Source of the DNA: Bacillus thuringiensis
GTDB taxonomy: Bacteria; Bacillota; Bacilli; Bacillales; Bacillaceae_G
Assembly: GCF_014932895.1 (NCBI RefSeq)
Contig: NZ_JACYOF010000007.1
Span: forward strand, 124,001 to 188,000
DNA length: 64,000 nucleotides
Reading direction: 5' to 3'
Part shown: positions 38,436 through 46,555 of the stretch, piece after piece
How positions within the stretch are numbered: the first letter of the stretch is position 1
Layout: each line of letters begins with the position of its first letter
Notes under the pieces: model-generated
Seen by the model: the letters and a program-made list of their open reading frames with translations, nothing else
Databases searched by the model: none
Told to the model about the DNA's origin: nothing
Position numbers and translations under genes: made by a program

Positions 38436-39677
38436 ATGAATATATCTTCCAAATTTGCAGATATTTATTACATATGTAATCTAATATTTAAAGTATCAAA
38501 CATGTCTGTATTTTTCTTAGACATACATGGAGACGTCGTGCATGAATTTACTTCGACCTATGTTACTAATCCTTTTTATTCTTCTCGGAAGGAACAATTT
38601 AAGAAGCTATATCATAAAGATGACCCTCACGATTTTCCGATTTTCAGGTCATCTGACTATCATGAAAATTTTATTTCTATTTGTATCAAAGAAGAAGATA
38701 AGCTTCAGGGAACAATTATCATTGGGCCTTCTATTTACTCAGAACTATCGGAAGAAAAGATTGATGGAGTTATCAACGATTTTAATTTGTTCAGAGATAA
38801 GAAATTGGAGATTATTCACTATTACCAATCGATGCCAATTATTAACAAAGAAAAGTTAATGAATATAAGTATACTGATTTACTATACACTCTATAATAAG
38901 AAGTTGGACATAGATGCTGTACGCCAAAAGAACAACCAGTTAGTATCTACTTTCATCCAGGTTGAGAATGTCGATTTACATATTTCAAAACGACTCCAAA
39001 ATGTCACTTCTCGTCAGGATCCTATAATGGTAAATACATTACTTCAAAGTGTAAAAGAAGGTCGCAAAGAGGATGTGATCAAATATGTGGAGTCGCTTCC
39101 CCCAGAAAAGTTTGGAGTTTTATCAAAAAACAGTCATATAAGGAGCCAAAAAAATTTATTAATAGCAGGTATTACCCTTGCTACCAGAGCTGCTGTTGAA
39201 GGAGGCCTTCATCGAGAAGTTGCTTATACCCTAAGTGATTTATACATTCAAAAACTCGAATCTTTAAATAATATAAAAGCTATTGAGCGTTTACGAGACG
39301 AGGTTTTTTGTTCTTTTGCAGACCGAGTGTACAAAGCCAAGAATCAAAAATACTCAAAATCTATCACGAAGTGTCAACACTATATTTTTAAACATCTTTA
39401 CGAAAAAATAACTCTTTCACAACTCTCTAACCTTGTAGATATGAATCCAAGTTATTTATCCGTATTATTTAAAAAGGAAGTTGGCACCTCATTAAGTGAA
39501 TATATCCAAAAGGCAAAAATTGATGAGGCAAAGAATTTATTAACCTTAACGAACTATTCCTTGTCAGATATTTGTTCATGGTTAAATTTTAATGACCAAA
39601 GTTATTTCACCAAGATTTTTAAAAAGGTTACTGGAGTTACTCCAAAACATTACCGGAACAAGCATACTGTTTGGTAG
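38436..39677 (+). CDS. AraC-family regulator of the sulfatase island (paralogue 3)
   Basis: This 413-aa protein is collinear with the two other paralogues in this window (NPFYSSR, QGTIIIGPS and a C-terminal double HTH ITLSQLSNLVDMNPSYLSVL, then ICSWLNFNDQSYFTKI). It is divergent from the seven-gene leftward set and is the natural candidate for its activator. GAGGGG precedes the ATG. It is notable that the same regulator family controls a pilus at 2.2 kb and, here, a catabolic island. Confidence 0.87.
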   Translation: MNISSKFADIYYICNLIFKVSNMSVFFLDIHGDVVHEFTSTYVTNPFYSSRKEQFKKLYHKDDPHDFPIFRSSDYHENFISICIKEEDKLQGTIIIGPSIYSELSEEKIDGVINDFNLFRDKKLEIIHYYQSMPIINKEKLMNISILIYYTLYNKKLDIDAVRQKNNQLVSTFIQVENVDLHISKRLQNVTSRQDPIMVNTLLQSVKEGRKEDVIKYVESLPPEKFGVLSKNSHIRSQKNLLIAGITLATRAAVEGGLHREVAYTLSDLYIQKLESLNNIKAIERLRDEVFCSFADRVYKAKNQKYSKSITKCQHYIFKHLYEKITLSQLSNLVDMNPSYLSVLFKKEVGTSLSEYIQKAKIDEAKNLLTLTNYSLSDICSWLNFNDQSYFTKIFKKVTGVTPKHYRNKHTVW

Positions 39678-39857
39678 TATGCTTTCCGATTGGAAATTGA
39701 GACCTCTTGTAAGAGATAGTAATCAGCAGGAATTCCAACACAAAAATAAAAATCTCAAAGGTTGATTTTTTTAGGAATCTGGGAGTTCTACCATTACCTA
39801 TATCCTTAAAAAGTTAAATATAAACATCCACTAATATTAATAATAAATATTAGAACA

Positions 39858-39893
39858 AAGGTGTCTTCAGCAAATTAAAGACACCTTTAAATT
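39858..39893 (+). terminator. intrinsic terminator after AraC paralogue 3
   Basis: AAAGGTGTCTT, loop of about 9 nt, AAGACACCTTT, then AAATTT. A clear stem, 180 bp after the stop codon. Confidence 0.75.
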
Positions 39894-39926
39894 TGCATTA
39901 TTCTCATTGTATTAAATAAAAACTCA

Positions 39927-40075
39927 GCTGTTGCTTTAAAATAAAGTTTGATTCAAAACACCTCACAAACCGTATTTTACGGTAAATGAGAAGAATCCAT
40001 TTTGAAAAAAGTTTGATCGAAATGGATTCTTCTTTAACATATTTAAGTTTCGGTTTTGTAAAAAAGTTTGATCAC
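39927..40075. repeat. right direct repeat (R2) bordering the sulfatase island
   Basis: From CTGTTGCTTTAAAATAAAG to AAAAAAGTTTGATC it aligns with 26451-26600 in the same orientation. Shared phrases are CCTCACAAAC, CGTATTTTAC, GAAGAATCCATTTTGA, GGATTCTTCTTTA and CATATTTAAGTT. It also forms a hairpin. The two copies bracket 13.3 kb. Confidence 0.8.
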
Positions 40076-40109
40076 TTTTCACCTTAGATATTAAAAACTT
40101 CTTTAGAAA

Positions 40110-40700
40110 TTATTTAGCTAAAATACGCATTAACACTTCCACATCCGGCAGCCCATACTCTTCATCCCCCTGTTCTTGAGTAAGAAGACTGATGACGATA
40201 GTAAAATACCAGCTAAGCAGCTTTCGTGGTTCTCCTGGGGAAAATTCACCAGATTTTTGTCCTTTAATGAAGATTGGAACCAGCATATCGGTTAGACCGT
40301 TCTTAGGAAGATGTTCAAAAATCTGGGTGACCTTTTCTGGGACATCATCATCCTTACGGGCCCGTTCAATGAGCATAAAGGCGTATTTGCTATTTTCATC
40401 AAGCATATTTTCAGTTAAGTTTTTAAGTTGTTCAAAAGGTGTCCCAGGCAAGTGTTGAACATGCTCGAGTTCTCTTCTCGCCTCTTCCATCAATTCTTGT
40501 ATGAGTGTAACGAACAATTCTTTTTTTGAATTGAAATAGCGGTAAATTAGTCCTTCACTAATACTAGCTTCCTTAGCAATCAAACTCATTTTTGTTCCTG
40601 TGTACCCTCGGCGGGCAAACACTTTAAGTGCTCCTTTCTTTATCTCCTCCCTGCGTTCGTCACGGATTTGTTCAAGCCGCTGTCTGTTTAATGGAGACAT
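40110..40700 (-). CDS. TetR/AcrR-family repressor
   Basis: This 196-aa protein has an N-terminal HTH (KGALKVFARRGYTGTKMSLI, then SISEGLIYRYFNSKKELF) and an all-helical ligand domain. It lies 70 bp downstream of the hydrolase gene in the same direction and probably forms an operon with it, under the palindrome at 41846-41868. GGAGG precedes the ATG. Confidence 0.92.
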   Translation of the reverse strand: MSPLNRQRLEQIRDERREEIKKGALKVFARRGYTGTKMSLIAKEASISEGLIYRYFNSKKELFVTLIQELMEEARRELEHVQHLPGTPFEQLKNLTENMLDENSKYAFMLIERARKDDDVPEKVTQIFEHLPKNGLTDMLVPIFIKGQKSGEFSPGEPRKLLSWYFTIVISLLTQEQGDEEYGLPDVEVLMRILAK

Positions 40701-40770
40701 TCATTCCAACCTCCGAATCTTTGAAAAATGTTAAATTCATTGTATCATCAAACTGGTAAAATTGTTGTTT

Positions 40771-41820
40771 CTACAATGATGAGATAGACGCGTGTGCCAA
40801 GGGACAAACCCTCACAATCAATTCCTCAAGAAACTGATCTGCGCGGGCAAAACAAGCGAGATGACCAGCGCTCTTGATTAAAACAAATTCCTTGTACGGA
40901 GCTTCAATCTCGTCGTAATATGCTTTAGCGAGCTCAGTAGGTGTTAAAATGTCTTTATCTCCTTGAAAGATAAAGATTGGCACCTCAAACCGCAATCCAA
41001 TTTTTTTTAAATCAAAAGCCATTAATTCATCAAATAGCTGGTCAAGAGAAAAATTCATACCTTTAAAGATATCTATTATATCTTTAATCTTATGTTCCGG
41101 GGATGAGAGCATTGAGGGCAAAATCAGGTCTGTAATCATATTGGGAACATCCTTTATAGCTTTAACTTTCAATCGATTTATCATGTCGTAGTCTTTACGA
41201 CTCCACTGGGATATATCCGATCCCATTTTTTCAAGCAATTGAACCCCCTTCATATCACCTGCTGTGCGAAGAGTGTTGACTGTTAACTTGTATAAAAGGT
41301 CTTGTTTTTGTGGATCTGAGGCATTCTGATCTGTGCCAACATAGGCATAAAAAAGATCTGGTCGTAGCTTTGCCATCATGATACCAATTAGGCTGCCCAC
41401 AGAGCTTCCGATAAGAATTACTTTTTGGTGACCAAGTTTATCGCACAAGTATTCTGCTACCTCTATCCCATCCTGCACGAGACGGTCGAAAGAGATGGCT
41501 CCACTGTTGTCTTTACCGTTCTTTCCAAAAGTCTTTCCTGCACCACGTTGATCCCACTGAACAATAATAAAGTGCTTCTCCCATGAACGCAACAGCGGAC
41601 TGAAGATGGAATAGGTCGAAGCCGGACCGCCGTGAATCAATAACAAAACGGGGTTGTTCCGATTTTCGCCACGAATCGTGATCCACTGATCGATACCGCC
41701 AATTTTCACGTAACAACCTTCTACTATGCTGTTTGCTGTGCTGATTTGAAGTTCTTTGGCATTTTTGCTCTGATTACGCTTTCGCAAAACGATTTCCCGT
41801 AGGATATTTGTTTGGCTCAT
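40771..41820 (-). CDS. alpha/beta-hydrolase, proline iminopeptidase-like
   Basis: This 349-aa protein has the oxyanion loop HGGPASTYS, then QWDQRGAGKTF and the nucleophile elbow LIGSSVGSLIG (G-x-S-x-G). Near the end are the acid region FQGDKDILTP and the catalytic His in KSAGHLACF. This is the S33 peptidase/epoxide-hydrolase-like branch. No signal peptide. It is co-transcribed with a TetR repressor, so it probably acts on a small inducing compound. Confidence 0.88.
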   Translation of the reverse strand: MSQTNILREIVLRKRNQSKNAKELQISTANSIVEGCYVKIGGIDQWITIRGENRNNPVLLLIHGGPASTYSIFSPLLRSWEKHFIIVQWDQRGAGKTFGKNGKDNSGAISFDRLVQDGIEVAEYLCDKLGHQKVILIGSSVGSLIGIMMAKLRPDLFYAYVGTDQNASDPQKQDLLYKLTVNTLRTAGDMKGVQLLEKMGSDISQWSRKDYDMINRLKVKAIKDVPNMITDLILPSMLSSPEHKIKDIIDIFKGMNFSLDQLFDELMAFDLKKIGLRFEVPIFIFQGDKDILTPTELAKAYYDEIEAPYKEFVLIKSAGHLACFARADQFLEELIVRVCPLAHASISSL

Positions 41821-41845
41821 TTAAACATGCCCTCTTCCCTCTTTT

Positions 41846-41868
41846 AATGAGTGAGTGACTCACTCATT
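41846..41868. promoter_or_regulatory. TetR-type operator palindrome
   Basis: AATGAGTGAGT, central G, ACTCACTCATT. A perfect 23-bp palindrome 26 bp before the hydrolase start. This is the expected binding site of the adjacent TetR repressor. Confidence 0.85.
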
Positions 41869-42246
41869 ATTATATTGAGGTGTTTTATGGAAATAGTCAA
41901 TAATAAAAATTCATCAAAATATCTTATAATCAACAAGCGGAGAAAACAAAAATATTACAGACTTCGCAATACGGGAAATCCCATATCAGACCTTATAGCG
42001 CCTTTAGGCATAAAAGGACACGTTTCCCAATTAAAACTCATTTAATATTCCCCTTTCCCTTCATTATAATGATGATAAAAATCAATTACTTCATGTGAAA
42101 GATAAATCTCCCCTTCTACTGTTGTAAAAGAAATAATATATTCTTTCATAACGCCCCAACGTTATTCCGTCGTAAATAAATAGACTCTTAGCCTTGAACT
42201 GTACAGCAAATAAGCATTCTTTTGTTTTTAATGTGGAGCGATACAT

Positions 42247-42318
42247 TTGAAAAAACTCGAATGGTTTGGTATGTTGCTAATTACTATAGGTTCTATATTT
42301 TGGCTTATTATTTCATAG
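42247..42318 (+). CDS. possible 23-aa single-span membrane peptide
   Basis: A TTG start preceded by GGAGCG encodes MKKLEWFGMLLITIGSIFWL plus three residues. A basic N-terminus and a hydrophobic span are typical of small Bacillus membrane peptides. It has no neighbour in the same direction. It is too short to be certain. Confidence 0.35.
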   Translation: MKKLEWFGMLLITIGSIFWLIIS

Positions 42319-42387
42319 ATTGGAATGATTCAAGAAAAACTGCTGTAACTTTGACAAATACTGAGTTTCGATTATGTAATGAATAGA

Positions 42388-42438
42388 AATAAAATGCCAA
42401 CCTGACTTTCTATACATGTTAAGGTTGGCATTTTATTA
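42388..42438. terminator. bidirectional terminator after the efflux pump gene
   Basis: AAAATGCCAACCT, loop of about 18 nt, AGGTTGGCATTTT, with A/T runs at both ends. Confidence 0.8.
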
Positions 42439-42480
42439 TTTTTATTGACTGACATAAATATTTAACTCTACTTGTTTATA

Positions 42481-43683
42481 TTATTTAGCTAAACCTTCCA
42501 CTAATTGTTTTTCTTTCCACATAGCTGTAATACAAATGCCAATCGCCATAACAAAAGCGGAGAAAAGATATGGATAATGGATATTTATATCAAATAGTAT
42601 TCCTCCCATAGTCGGTCCAACAATATTCCCTAGACTTGTATAAGTTGAGTTCATTCCAGCAACAAATCCTTGCTCTTTGCCAGCTACCTTTGATAAAAAT
42701 GTCGTTAATGCGGGACGAAGTAAATCGAATGCAAGAAAGATAAAACAAGTTACTGCCAATACTCCCCAAAAATTAGAGACTAAAGTAGATACTACTGCCA
42801 ATACCGCACCTGTAATTAAACAAAGCTGAATCAACATTTTTTCACCAAATATATCTACTAACTTTCCAAATAGAAAGACCTGTATAATAACACCAAAGAT
42901 AGAGCTTATTGTAATGATGATAGCAATATCCTTCGGTGTGAAACCAAATTTATGATCAGAAAATAAACTAAAAACAGTTTCATATGCCGATAAACCAAAA
43001 GCAAGTACAAATACAATAACAAATGCAATAAAGTATACCGGATTGAGTGATTTTTTTAAATCACTCATAAAGTTTGTTTGCTTCGTATTAGCAGAAATTT
43101 CAGCTAGCTGTTCCACTGTTAACGGCTCTTTTAGAATAAATATAGAAGCAACGCATGCGATAACAGCAATGGCTGCCGCAAAAAAGAAAGGTACACGTAT
43201 ACCGTATTCTGCAATAAAGCCACCGATACCAGGTCCGATTATAAACCCAGTACTAATAGCAGCGGAAAGATACCCCATTGCTTTTGGTCTTTCTTGAACT
43301 GAAGTAATATCTGCAACATACGCCGTAACACCAGGCATAATAAAAGCGGCACTAATTCCTCCTAACGCCCTCGATATATATAATACCGAAACATGCGTTC
43401 CCAAACCAAAGATAAGTTCTGAAATACCAAAAAGAAATAAACCGATTATAATAGTTTTCTTCCTACCATAACGATCAACCCAGCGTCCTGTTAACGGTGA
43501 CATCAGTAACTGCGCCACTGCAAATACGGCAACAAGATACCCCATCGTTTTTCCTGGTAATTCCATAATATTCATAAATGACGGCATAACTGGGATAACG
43601 AGACCAACTCCAAGAAATGCGATGAATATATTACTAAGAAGAATAATTAATACCATCTTCTGTTCTTTTATTGATTTCTTCAT
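42481..43683 (-). CDS. MFS multidrug efflux pump, Bmr/Blt/NorA-like
   Basis: This 400-aa protein has 12 membrane segments, a DHA1 motif A (GRWVDRYGRKKTII) and motif C (GFIIGPGIGGFIAEYG). This is the branch of Bmr, Blt and NorA. It exports cationic drugs by proton exchange. Its ATG overlaps the stop codon of a 57-codon frame (43680-43853), and a MerR-class promoter lies 240 bp upstream, as in the Bmr/Blt systems regulated by BmrR/BltR. The matching MerR gene may be the one at 50858. The ribosome binding site is AGAGGTG. Confidence 0.92.
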   Translation of the reverse strand: MKKSIKEQKMVLIILLSNIFIAFLGVGLVIPVMPSFMNIMELPGKTMGYLVAVFAVAQLLMSPLTGRWVDRYGRKKTIIIGLFLFGISELIFGLGTHVSVLYISRALGGISAAFIMPGVTAYVADITSVQERPKAMGYLSAAISTGFIIGPGIGGFIAEYGIRVPFFFAAAIAVIACVASIFILKEPLTVEQLAEISANTKQTNFMSDLKKSLNPVYFIAFVIVFVLAFGLSAYETVFSLFSDHKFGFTPKDIAIIITISSIFGVIIQVFLFGKLVDIFGEKMLIQLCLITGAVLAVVSTLVSNFWGVLAVTCFIFLAFDLLRPALTTFLSKVAGKEQGFVAGMNSTYTSLGNIVGPTMGGILFDINIHYPYLFSAFVMAIGICITAMWKEKQLVEGLAK

Positions 43684-43853
43684 TTATTAACACCTCTTTC
43701 TGTAAAATTATCGATGTGAAATCCTTCCCACCAAAAGTACCCATGGGGGTTTGTATAAACGAAGATTCCTTCCCCTTGTAAATGAGTTATGGGTACGGCA
43801 TGTTTTCTCAAATAAATTCTTATCCCTCCGATTATTACCAGAAACTTAGCCAT
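43680..43853 (-). CDS. 57-aa small protein translationally coupled to the efflux pump
   Basis: The frame begins MAKFLVIIGGIRIYLRKHAV, contains HGYFWWEGFHIDNF and ends GVNK. Its TGA overlaps the ATG of the pump (ATGA), which suggests translational coupling. I do not recognise it. It could be a real small protein, a leader peptide or the tail of a decayed gene, because no signal or full domain is seen. Confidence 0.45.
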   Translation of the reverse strand: MAKFLVIIGGIRIYLRKHAVPITHLQGEGIFVYTNPHGYFWWEGFHIDNFTERGVNK

Positions 43854-43919
43854 AGTTTGGATCCCTTGTTCAAAGTAGTATGAGGCGCTTCTAACTCATT
43901 CCAAATTGATACATGCACC

Positions 43920-43950
43920 ATTATAAACCTTTACATAGTGTGAAGCTCAA
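43920..43950 (-). promoter_or_regulatory. MerR-class promoter (copy 1), before the efflux pump
   Basis: On the minus strand, TTGAGC and TATAAT are separated by 19 bp that contain CTTCACACTATGTAAAG, an interrupted dyad. The overlong spacer and the dyad between -35 and -10 are the hallmark of MerR-activated promoters. It points to the pump at 42481-43683. Confidence 0.8.
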
Positions 43951-44770
43951 GTCAGTTCGTATTAATAGGAACAAAAATGGAATTATAATGACATTCATAC
44001 AAAATGCCTGCTGCATTGTTAAGTTTTTTATGAAGAACCCCTCATTAATGAAAGAATGGGAAACTTATATTTAAGACTATAAAAACAGTGGATTATCAAA
44101 AGTGTCCTGGTGTCAAAAACAGAATCTACCAGTTCGTCGGCTATATTACTAGTTGAAAAAATTATCACCTGAAACTGAAGGTTAAAAGAAAAATGAGTGC
44201 ATGAATTGGCTTTCTATGAATGTCCTTGTCATAGAAGAAAACATACATACCACTATCCGAATTTGCATTGCAATGAATCTATAAATCTTGGACATGCTGA
44301 TAAGATTATTCTAGAAAGGGTACGTGATTGGTATAGAAAAGGAAAAAGTATTCAAGTGGAAGCATTATCAGCCTGCTATTATTTTGTTGTAATTTGCACT
44401 ATCTTGTAATTTTATGGTAATACCTTTAGAGAAATCGTACTTTTTTGCAATGTAATAAAAATCATTTTATCCTAATGTGGCGTTTAAAAGGTTTTATTGA
44501 TGGAATTAATATTTCATATAGCTAAAAAAAGAGGTAAAGAGCCATGCTATTGACCTGCAATGATTGTGTGATCTCGTGCATAAAATCTTCAATATACCTG
44601 TTTAATTTTTATCTACGGATAAAAAAACTCTTAAATCCTTCTACTTCCGATTATATTTGTAGTTCGTTTTATTCTTCTAAGGGAGGACATTTAGCGCAAT
44701 AAAGAATAAGGTGAGCATTTCATTCTCTCTTATTCTTATAGCAACCTTTCTAGGGAAAATCACTATTAAA
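43951..44770. other. intergenic, only an unassigned 70-codon frame
   Basis: About 820 bases. A plus-strand frame at 44197-44409 (ELAFYECPCHRRKHTYHYP, then ILERVRDWYRKGK) has no ribosome binding site and no known domain. It may be a decayed gene. Nothing else is recognisable. Confidence 0.35.
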
Positions 44771-44809
44771 AATAAAAATCAGGGCGTGATATGCTCCCTG
44801 ATTTTTATT
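44771..44809. terminator. bidirectional perfect hairpin terminator
   Basis: AATAAAAATCAGGG, loop of about 11 nt, CCCTGATTTTTATT. A 14-bp perfect stem with no intact gene on either side now, so probably a leftover from a lost gene. Confidence 0.75.
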
Positions 44810-44892
44810 TGACTTCATCTTGATATATTTGCATCAGAACCCTATATAACATCATTTCCATTTGACTTTTATATAAGTTTTCTAGCTTCCAA

Positions 44893-45100
44893 GATAATTA
44901 GCCATTTTTATTTTTCCTTTTCCACATTTGATAGAGAAGGTTTCCGTATTCATGAACGCATTAGATGATTGTTGTTGGATGAACGGAAATTCCACGTTCC
45001 TTCAGAATTACGGATACATCACGATAGCTTAAAGAAAAACGACAATAGTAGCCGACAGCTACCAAAATCATATCTTTCCCGAACTATTTCCCTTTAAAAT
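44893..45100 (-). pseudogene. IS6-family (IS240/IS26-like) transposase fragment
   Basis: On the minus strand the frame reads FGKDMILVAVGYYCRFSLSY, RDVSVILKERGISVHPTTI, two broken codons, then VHEYGNLLYQMWKRKNK. This matches the HTH segment of IS6-family transposases, interrupted by stop codons. The DDE core is absent. A 15-bp match to the IS6 terminal repeat lies at 48229-48243. Confidence 0.7.
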
Positions 45101-45180
45101 ACCATATTTGTGATTCTCCTTGCTTCTTTTACTAGCTTGTAGCCCCATTTAGAAAACTAAACTCTGCAACAGAGCTCTAA

Positions 45181-46077
45181 TTAAAACTTTTCAATAGAGA
45201 TATCTGTATTGATAGCCATTGCAACTTGTATACCAGTTGCTTCAGAAAGAACAATCTCAGTTGGTGCTGGCTGTGCAGCATCACCAGCTGCATAAATATT
45301 TTTTTCTGATGTTCTCCCAAAATGATCCACAACAATTAATCCTTGTTCATCAAGATCACAAGAAAACCCTTTCCCAATTACATTTTTTGCATATGATGAT
45401 GGTGTAATAAATCCTGCTTCTCTGTCTACTTCTTCTCCGTTTTGAAAGACAATACTACTCAACATTCCGTTTTGACCCTTAATATCCTTAATTTTTTCAG
45501 TAATCACAGTTATTCCTTTATCTTCTAATTCTTGTTTTTCTTTTTCTTTTATTTCATTACCATTAGTTGCAATGATTAGATCATTGGATAAATTGTGAAT
45601 GACTTTAGCAGTATGCGCAATCCTACTTGCTTCATTAATATAAATCAACTTTTTATCTTTTAATTCCCAACTATAACTATATGGGGAAGTAAAAATACTT
45701 TTATTATAATACAAATCAATATTAGGAATATCTGTCTGTATTTTAGTTCCATCTGTCAGAAGGATTTTTTCAGCAAGAATCCCCTCCCTGCCCTCAGTAT
45801 ATATTTTGAAAAGTTTATTATCTGATTGTTTAATTACCCTAACTTTTTGTTTAAAGATTAAACGAACATTAGAGTATTGATTTAATTTTTCTCTTGCTGA
45901 TTGTAAAATATCGTCAATGTTATTTCCATTTCTTAAAACACTTTCCTGCTGCTCGAATGCTAGATGGTCATTATTTGTCTCAAATAATGCTACAAATCGA
46001 TTTGCTCTACCTAATAATAACGCTGCATTTAATCCTGCTGGTCCGCCACCAACTATAGCACAATCATAAATCCTCAT
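45181..46077 (-). CDS. thioredoxin reductase-like flavoprotein lacking the CxxC motif
   Basis: This 298-aa protein has the FAD motif AIVGGGPAGLNAALLLGR and the C-terminal FAD motif NIYAAGDAAQPAP. Where thioredoxin reductases carry C-x-x-C it has Ser131-Pro-Tyr-Ser134 (FTSPYSYSWELKD). It therefore cannot reduce thioredoxin by the normal disulfide relay. It is collinear with the intact paralogue at 46556-47452 and lies 30 bp after a thioredoxin gene. It may be an NAD(P)H oxidase, a ferredoxin-NADP reductase-like enzyme, or a decoy/regulatory subunit. AAGGAGAGG precedes the ATG. Confidence 0.88.
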   Translation of the reverse strand: MRIYDCAIVGGGPAGLNAALLLGRANRFVALFETNNDHLAFEQQESVLRNGNNIDDILQSAREKLNQYSNVRLIFKQKVRVIKQSDNKLFKIYTEGREGILAEKILLTDGTKIQTDIPNIDLYYNKSIFTSPYSYSWELKDKKLIYINEASRIAHTAKVIHNLSNDLIIATNGNEIKEKEKQELEDKGITVITEKIKDIKGQNGMLSSIVFQNGEEVDREAGFITPSSYAKNVIGKGFSCDLDEQGLIVVDHFGRTSEKNIYAAGDAAQPAPTEIVLSEATGIQVAMAINTDISIEKF

Positions 46078-46107
46078 CTTTATTTCCTCTCCTTATCTTG
46101 TTATGGT

Positions 46108-46422
46108 TCAAACCCCAATAACTTTTTTTATTTTTTCTAAAGAAACATATCCAACAATTGGATCATGTAATTGATTATTAACAATCAACCTAGAATGAGG
46201 GATCCCAAGTACTTGATATTCTGCTGAAATCTCTGGACTTTTCTCAACATTTATTCGTATTATTTTTACCTTATCACTACATTCTTCATTGAGTTGATTA
46301 AGAACCAAACCAAACATTTTACAAGGTCCACACCACTCAGCCCAAAAATTTATTAACACAATTTTATCTGTTTTTAGTTGTTCCCCTAATTCTTTCTTTG
46401 TTACTACATGAATAATTGACAT
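46108..46422 (-). CDS. thioredoxin
   Basis: This 104-aa protein has the active site WAEWCGPCKMF and the cis-proline region GIPHSRL. AGGAGG lies 8 bp before the ATG. It sits between two TrxR-like flavoproteins in the same direction. It is an accessory thioredoxin, shorter on conserved features than the housekeeping TrxA, probably used in this cluster's redox response. Confidence 0.94.
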   Translation of the reverse strand: MSIIHVVTKKELGEQLKTDKIVLINFWAEWCGPCKMFGLVLNQLNEECSDKVKIIRINVEKSPEISAEYQVLGIPHSRLIVNNQLHDPIVGYVSLEKIKKVIGV

Positions 46423-46555
46423 AATATATCCTCCTTTGTAAATTTAAAATCTCTAAACTAAACAATAAAAAACTGTTCAAAAATTTGCTTTGTGTTAACT
46501 ATCCTCCTTTCAAATACATTAAAGACCTTTAATATCCGTAATTGAGTTAAAATTT

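Noticed and set aside
44197-44409. 70-codon frame with CPCHRRK
   Set aside because: No ribosome binding site and no family recognised. Kept only as a note in the intergenic entry.
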